NCBI GenBank assembly: GCA_029565395.1
Contig: JAKQOG010000086.1
Span: 36,916 to 100,915, forward strand
Direction of reading: 5' to 3'
Length of the DNA stretch: 64,000 nt
Source: Candidatus Hydrogenedentota bacterium
GTDB taxonomy: Bacteria; Hydrogenedentota; Hydrogenedentia; Hydrogenedentales; CAILVY01
The translations under genes were made by a program, and so were the position numbers. Under the pieces are notes generated by a model that worked only from the letters and a program-made list of their open reading frames with translations, did no database searches and had not been told where the DNA came from. Below, piece after piece: positions 60,720-64,000 of the stretch (positions within the stretch are counted from its first letter, which is position 1; each line of letters opens with the position of its first letter).

Positions 60720-62021
60720 TTATAACCACTGTTCAAGAATAGTGGCACATCTTTTTCTGCGAAGAAGTTCTATTACTCCATAAAAACGCAATGCCTGCCG
60801 ATATTCTCGGGAATTGGGAAACTTCTGATCTCCCTCCTCTGTATCAAGTAACCAACTCAATGAATTTCGTAACCAGAGAGATGCTGGCCGCCGCGCAGAA
60901 CGTCCCAATGCTGTCATGGCAAAAGCAACATTTTCGATTGTGTCTACCTCGGCATCAGTAGCTTTTTTAGCAAGACTTTCCTGCAATTTGCTGACTAACC
61001 ATATCCGCGTGTACGGAAATGAATTCGGAAGTTGAAGGCCATAACTTTGAGCAAAACGTTCAAGCACAGAATATGCCAAACTACTCGCCTTAACATCTGG
61101 AATTGATTGTTGTTCATAACGAGGCCATTTGCTCATTTTGGTCCAGATTAGAAAAAGCCACGCGAGGGATTTTCTGCACAAATCGGTTGCATGTTCAAGC
61201 AATTCGATTTGATCAACAATCTTTTCACGCACATCTTCTGAAGCATACATTTCTTTGTCTAGTGCTATTTTTGCCGATTCACACCAATCCGCAAGTGCCA
61301 TCAATGTCATTGCCGTGGCAATGATTGAAGGGCCCTTGTCTTCATCACCTGTCTCTATTGGATCTTTCCAGTAAACCCCATGTCCATTATGCACAAGATC
61401 AACAAGCCGCTCAATAATTTTTTTTGGTACAACTTCCTCAAGCTTGTTGTTTTTCCAACCTATATGTGAAAAGATAAAAGCGCTTTGTGCAAGATCTTGA
61501 ACAGAACACTCGGCAGCATGAGATTCCTCGCTGTGTAAATCCCAATCCTGACTATTTCCGAAATTTAAAAGTGTATTCCTTCCGGCTATCCATGTTTCAC
61601 GAAGCCACTTTTTCAGAACTTCAACATCTTCCTCCGTCTTACATCCAGCGAAATTTTGAAGAATATTTAAATCGAGTTTACATACAGGACCAAGACCTAT
61701 TGGCCGGTGTATCTCAAGGGGTATTTTCCATAGGGTAAAAACATTGAGTGATTTTCGAAAACCACCATCCGCCTTCCAGTCCTGGATTTGCCATGAACCT
61801 TGATCCCGAATCGGGTCGACACATTTTTCCCACATTCTTCCATAAAGCGGGATATAGCGGCATTTCTGTGCTGCATCAGTAAAAGTTGCAGCATCCACGC
61901 CTGCAATTTCTCTCATAAGTCGCTCAAACGCTTCCTTATTCACTTTTTGGGGGCCAAGATCTGCCAAAATAGTAGCAAGGTGTTCGCGTTGTTCTTGCTG
62001 AAAATCAGCTATTTTAATCAT
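60720..62021 (-). CDS. Unrecognised helical protein, last gene of KAP operon
   Basis: I do not recognise a family. The 433-residue protein is almost all alpha-helical. Two segments ('GPSIIATAMTLMALADWCESAKI' and 'VDTIENVAFAMTALGRSARRPASLWLRNSLSWLLDTEEG') look like repeats of the alpha/alpha-barrel found in prenyltransferase/terpene-cyclase-like proteins; the DxDD catalytic motif of cyclases is not seen. It is soluble and AT-rich in codon use. GGAGG lies six bases before the ATG, which overlaps the upstream stop by four bases (ATGA), so it is tightly coupled to the 274-aa gene. It may bind a peptide or lipid partner of the KAP protein. Confidence 0.7.
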   Translation of the reverse strand: MIKIADFQQEQREHLATILADLGPQKVNKEAFERLMREIAGVDAATFTDAAQKCRYIPLYGRMWEKCVDPIRDQGSWQIQDWKADGGFRKSLNVFTLWKIPLEIHRPIGLGPVCKLDLNILQNFAGCKTEEDVEVLKKWLRETWIAGRNTLLNFGNSQDWDLHSEESHAAECSVQDLAQSAFIFSHIGWKNNKLEEVVPKKIIERLVDLVHNGHGVYWKDPIETGDEDKGPSIIATAMTLMALADWCESAKIALDKEMYASEDVREKIVDQIELLEHATDLCRKSLAWLFLIWTKMSKWPRYEQQSIPDVKASSLAYSVLERFAQSYGLQLPNSFPYTRIWLVSKLQESLAKKATDAEVDTIENVAFAMTALGRSARRPASLWLRNSLSWLLDTEEGDQKFPNSREYRQALRFYGVIELLRRKRCATILEQWL

Positions 62022-62842
62022 CCCTTTCCTCCAACGGAAGCATTTGCTTCATCAACATCCATTGCAATTTGCAAACCAAGTTGTAATAGATTTTTTCTGC
62101 CCGATGCAAACTGTCGCAAAAAGGCTAGTGTTTCAGCCGGACGCAACAATGGAATACCATTATGTATCATATCTTTTTGTTTGTTTGGCGGTTTTAGACA
62201 GTTAAAAATAACATTAGCATAATGTTCTCTTGGATTGTCAATTTCCGTTTTATTTTTTGCATGGATCTTCTCGTCAACTCGATTCGCTGTTATCGTGACT
62301 TTCTGTGGACAATCTATTACACCACATAACTCTCTGTCGCGGCAAATAGCCAAAGCAGGTTCACTGCGTAGAAAAAGACAATCACTCCATTCTCCAGGAA
62401 TTCTTTCCGAATTCATGCAAAGAATAATACAATCATCGTTGAAATACAATTTCTTCTCAAATAGAGTGATTACAACTATTTTATATTCACCATGTCGTTC
62501 TGACAACTCCTTCGCGGTTACAACTGACATTTCCAGACCGTCCCATTCAACAATCTGCCCATAATCAGGACTGCACACAGCAATTCTCAACAATTTATGT
62601 AGAATCTGTATCTCTTCTTCAGTTCTTTTTGAATCCACGTGAATGAGTATTTTGTAAAACCGTTCTCGTGATTCTTCTTCATCTAGATCATCGGACGCCT
62701 TCGTTATTAACTTAACATAAGTTCGAGCGTTAGCATCGCTCATAAGACGTTCCCACCACGGCTTACTATAGAGGCAAAGGATCGCTGCTTTGGGCGTGAA
62801 CGCCACAGGAATTCTTGGTGTTTGTTTTGAAAAGTTCGGCAT
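62018..62842 (-). CDS. Unrecognised 274-aa protein, middle gene of KAP operon
   Basis: No domain recognised. The protein is soluble, with mixed alpha/beta character: an acidic helix ('KASDDLDEEESRERFYKILIHVDSKRTEEEIQILHKLLRI'), then beta-rich sequence ('YKIVVITLFEKKLYFNDDCIILCMNSERIP', 'EPALAICRDRELCGVIDCPQKVTITANRV'). It contains eight or so Cys without a zinc-knuckle pattern. It starts eight bases after the KAP stop and overlaps the next gene by four bases. It probably needs the KAP NTPase as partner; function unknown. Confidence 0.7.
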   Translation of the reverse strand: MPNFSKQTPRIPVAFTPKAAILCLYSKPWWERLMSDANARTYVKLITKASDDLDEEESRERFYKILIHVDSKRTEEEIQILHKLLRIAVCSPDYGQIVEWDGLEMSVVTAKELSERHGEYKIVVITLFEKKLYFNDDCIILCMNSERIPGEWSDCLFLRSEPALAICRDRELCGVIDCPQKVTITANRVDEKIHAKNKTEIDNPREHYANVIFNCLKPPNKQKDMIHNGIPLLRPAETLAFLRQFASGRKNLLQLGLQIAMDVDEANASVGGKG

Positions 62843-62850
62843 TTAAACCA

Positions 62851-64000
62851 TTATTTCTCCCAAAATTCGAATACTTTTTGCCATACTGAATCAGACACAG
62901 CTATCTCTTCTTCAGATATAGACTTAACCCACTTGTCAAGTCGGCTTGCATTTTTAACTATTTTCTGTATTGCGACTAAAGGTGTGACCCCCGTAGCGAC
63001 ATCCCTTATAGTTAATTTTCTAATTTTAATGTCCTCCTCTGGTGATGCCAAACGCGAACATATCTCAAGAACGAAGAGAGCTGTTACTGTACCCTCCTTT
63101 TCCTCGATGGAAGCAAGTATCTGTGAATATCTCATCAACATACAATCAATAGTTTGTAATACGACACGATGTGATAATTCATTTCTAGCGGAGAGAGATA
63201 TAATTATCTCGATGCAAGTATCATTAATAGCTGCTCGTGCATCTTGCGAAAGTCCTTTCTGCAATGTTTCTTTTGTGATAGGAGAAACTGTAGGTCCAGG
63301 AAGGTACAACTTTCGTAAATATTCTTCTACCATAATTTCTATATCAGGTTCTATCAATTTTGTTCCATTTTCTATATTTCTTGGGCTTATGAATCTCCTC
63401 CTCAATGCGGGTAAGATCGTATTCTTATTAATAGAAACGAGGAATATGACTTTAGGCAATGTAGCTAATTCTCCCGTCTCAGAACGAAATGCGCCCCCGA
63501 CGATCGACCTTAACGCCAAAAGAACTTTGAGCCCTTCTTTTGGTGGGAGACGATCCACATCATCCAACGCAACAATCCATGGGCCACTTCGTTTGCTTCT
63601 AAATCTCTTTGCTTCTTCATCACAAGTGTTGTTTACCATTACCGCAAAATCAGCTTTTATGGCCATATATGGGTCATCAAATTCCGCAAAAGGTATTTTT
63701 AACGCCTTGCGTTGTCTACGAATTGAACCTGTTATGGTCTGAGTTATAGTGTCATTTATTCCTGATAATCCACCGCCAGCATTTAGAACAGCAGCCACAG
63801 ATCCAACACCACCAACAAGTCCACCTGTAGCTGCACAAAACTTTAAAGTAAGATCTAAGGATCCCGCCAATGTGCCTAATATCTTTGCGCGCAATTCCTT
63901 TTTTTTACAAATCCTGTAATGGTATTTTGCCATACTACATAACAATGCGTTTAAAACAGCGTCAGGAGCATAATCACTTGTATTGAAAAAAGTAGCAGGA
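62851..64000 (-). CDS. KAP-family P-loop NTPase, 5' end outside the window
   Basis: The frame runs open to the window edge, so this is the C-terminal part of a larger protein. The visible 382 residues include 'TFFNTSDYAPDAVLNALLCSMAKY' (a form of the KAP 'F-N-x-W-x-Y-x-x-x-x' block that follows the P-loop), two hydrophobic stretches ('LTLKFCAATGGLVGGVGSVAAVLNAGG') inserted in the ATPase as is typical for KAP proteins, and Walker B 'PWIVALDDVDRLPPKEGLKVLLALRSIVGG'. The P-loop lies upstream of base 64000. KAP NTPases are membrane-associated and often belong to conflict or phage-defence systems. An alternative start at 63945 would cut off the nucleotide-binding half and is rejected. Confidence 0.82.
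   Translation of the reverse strand, partial: PATFFNTSDYAPDAVLNALLCSMAKYHYRICKKKELRAKILGTLAGSLDLTLKFCAATGGLVGGVGSVAAVLNAGGGLSGINDTITQTITGSIRRQRKALKIPFAEFDDPYMAIKADFAVMVNNTCDEEAKRFRSKRSGPWIVALDDVDRLPPKEGLKVLLALRSIVGGAFRSETGELATLPKVIFLVSINKNTILPALRRRFISPRNIENGTKLIEPDIEIMVEEYLRKLYLPGPTVSPITKETLQKGLSQDARAAINDTCIEIIISLSARNELSHRVVLQTIDCMLMRYSQILASIEEKEGTVTALFVLEICSRLASPEEDIKIRKLTIRDVATGVTPLVAIQKIVKNASRLDKWVKSISEEEIAVSDSVWQKVFEFWEK

Noticed and set aside
63943..63945. TTG at 63945 as the start of the KAP gene
   Set aside because: The frame stays open to the window edge, and the residues upstream (FNTSDYAPDAVLNALL) fit the KAP fold, so the gene is cut by the window.
1..64000. CRISPR arrays, rRNA operons, integrases and full transposases
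   Set aside because: No regularly spaced direct repeats of CRISPR type and no recognisable rRNA, integrase or transposase sequence were seen.

Overview
The window looks like a contiguous chromosomal segment of a free-living Gram-negative-type bacterium. It is moderately GC-rich, and both strands are densely coded. Lipobox lipoproteins, an MltD-like lytic transglycosylase, several signal-peptide proteins, a Tat-exported sulfatase and several secreted carbohydrate-active enzymes point to a cell envelope with a periplasm and a polysaccharide-degrading lifestyle. That mix, together with hypCD, a SMUG1-type uracil glycosylase, fused MFS/spermidine-synthase proteins and small GC-rich inverted repeats, fits an uncultured lineage near Hydrogenedentota or the PVC/Planctomycetes-like phyla. 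This assignment is inference only: no rRNA or other phylogenetic marker was used.

Layout. 0.2-7.5 kb: a membrane/TPR-like protein, SMUG1, a HAL2-type nucleotidase, a methyltransferase/GT2 pair and a secreted GH2 enzyme. 7.7-20.4 kb: a VAO-type flavoenzyme, an MFS-spermidine-synthase-TPR fusion, a propeller/TIM-barrel glycosidase fusion, a PNP-dGTPase-galactokinase run, an EF-hand protein divergent from galK, and a YbhN-like membrane protein. 20.5-23.6 kb: an accessory patch with a membrane-anchored NB-ARC/TPR STAND protein, an orphan YgiT zinc-finger protein and dispersed repeats. 23.7-39.2 kb: a GH36 alpha-galactosidase, ClpB, DUF2147, HypC-HypD, a sulfatase, a discoidin-domain protein, a YajG-like lipoprotein, an IlvD/Edd dehydratase and an unusual protein joining a degenerate radical-SAM-like domain to a GT2 glycosyltransferase.

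39.2-44.2 kb holds the heat-shock operon hrcA-grpE-dnaK-dnaJ on the minus strand, with a perfect CIRCE operator just downstream of a TTGACA-17-TAGACT promoter. 44.4-50.5 kb: DegT aminotransferase plus two oligopeptide ABC ATPases, a GNAT enzyme, an orphan HicB-like protein, repeats, and a small cluster of a cytosolic-looking trypsin-fold protease, a 77-aa partner and a possible 20-aa peptide. 50.7-60.5 kb: adenylate kinase, an aspartoacylase-family protein, an isopropylmalate/isocitrate dehydrogenase-family enzyme, a four-LysM MltD-type transglycosylase with a long structured leader, a TPR protein, a transglutaminase-core protein and an unrecognised exported or anchored protein.

The last 3.3 kb (60.7-64.0 kb, minus strand) is visibly AT-rich and carries a tightly coupled three-gene operon: a KAP-type P-loop NTPase (5' end beyond the window), an unrecognised 274-aa protein and an unrecognised 433-aa helical protein. 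This operon is the best candidate for an undescribed, probably conflict- or defence-related system. The NB-ARC/TPR locus and the radical-SAM-like/GT2 fusion are the next most interesting. Housekeeping promoters are unusually readable: several have near-consensus -35/-10 pairs with 17-bp spacing, and they settle some start codons, including TTG starts for galK (well supported) and for the GH2 enzyme (supported by its ribosome-binding site only).
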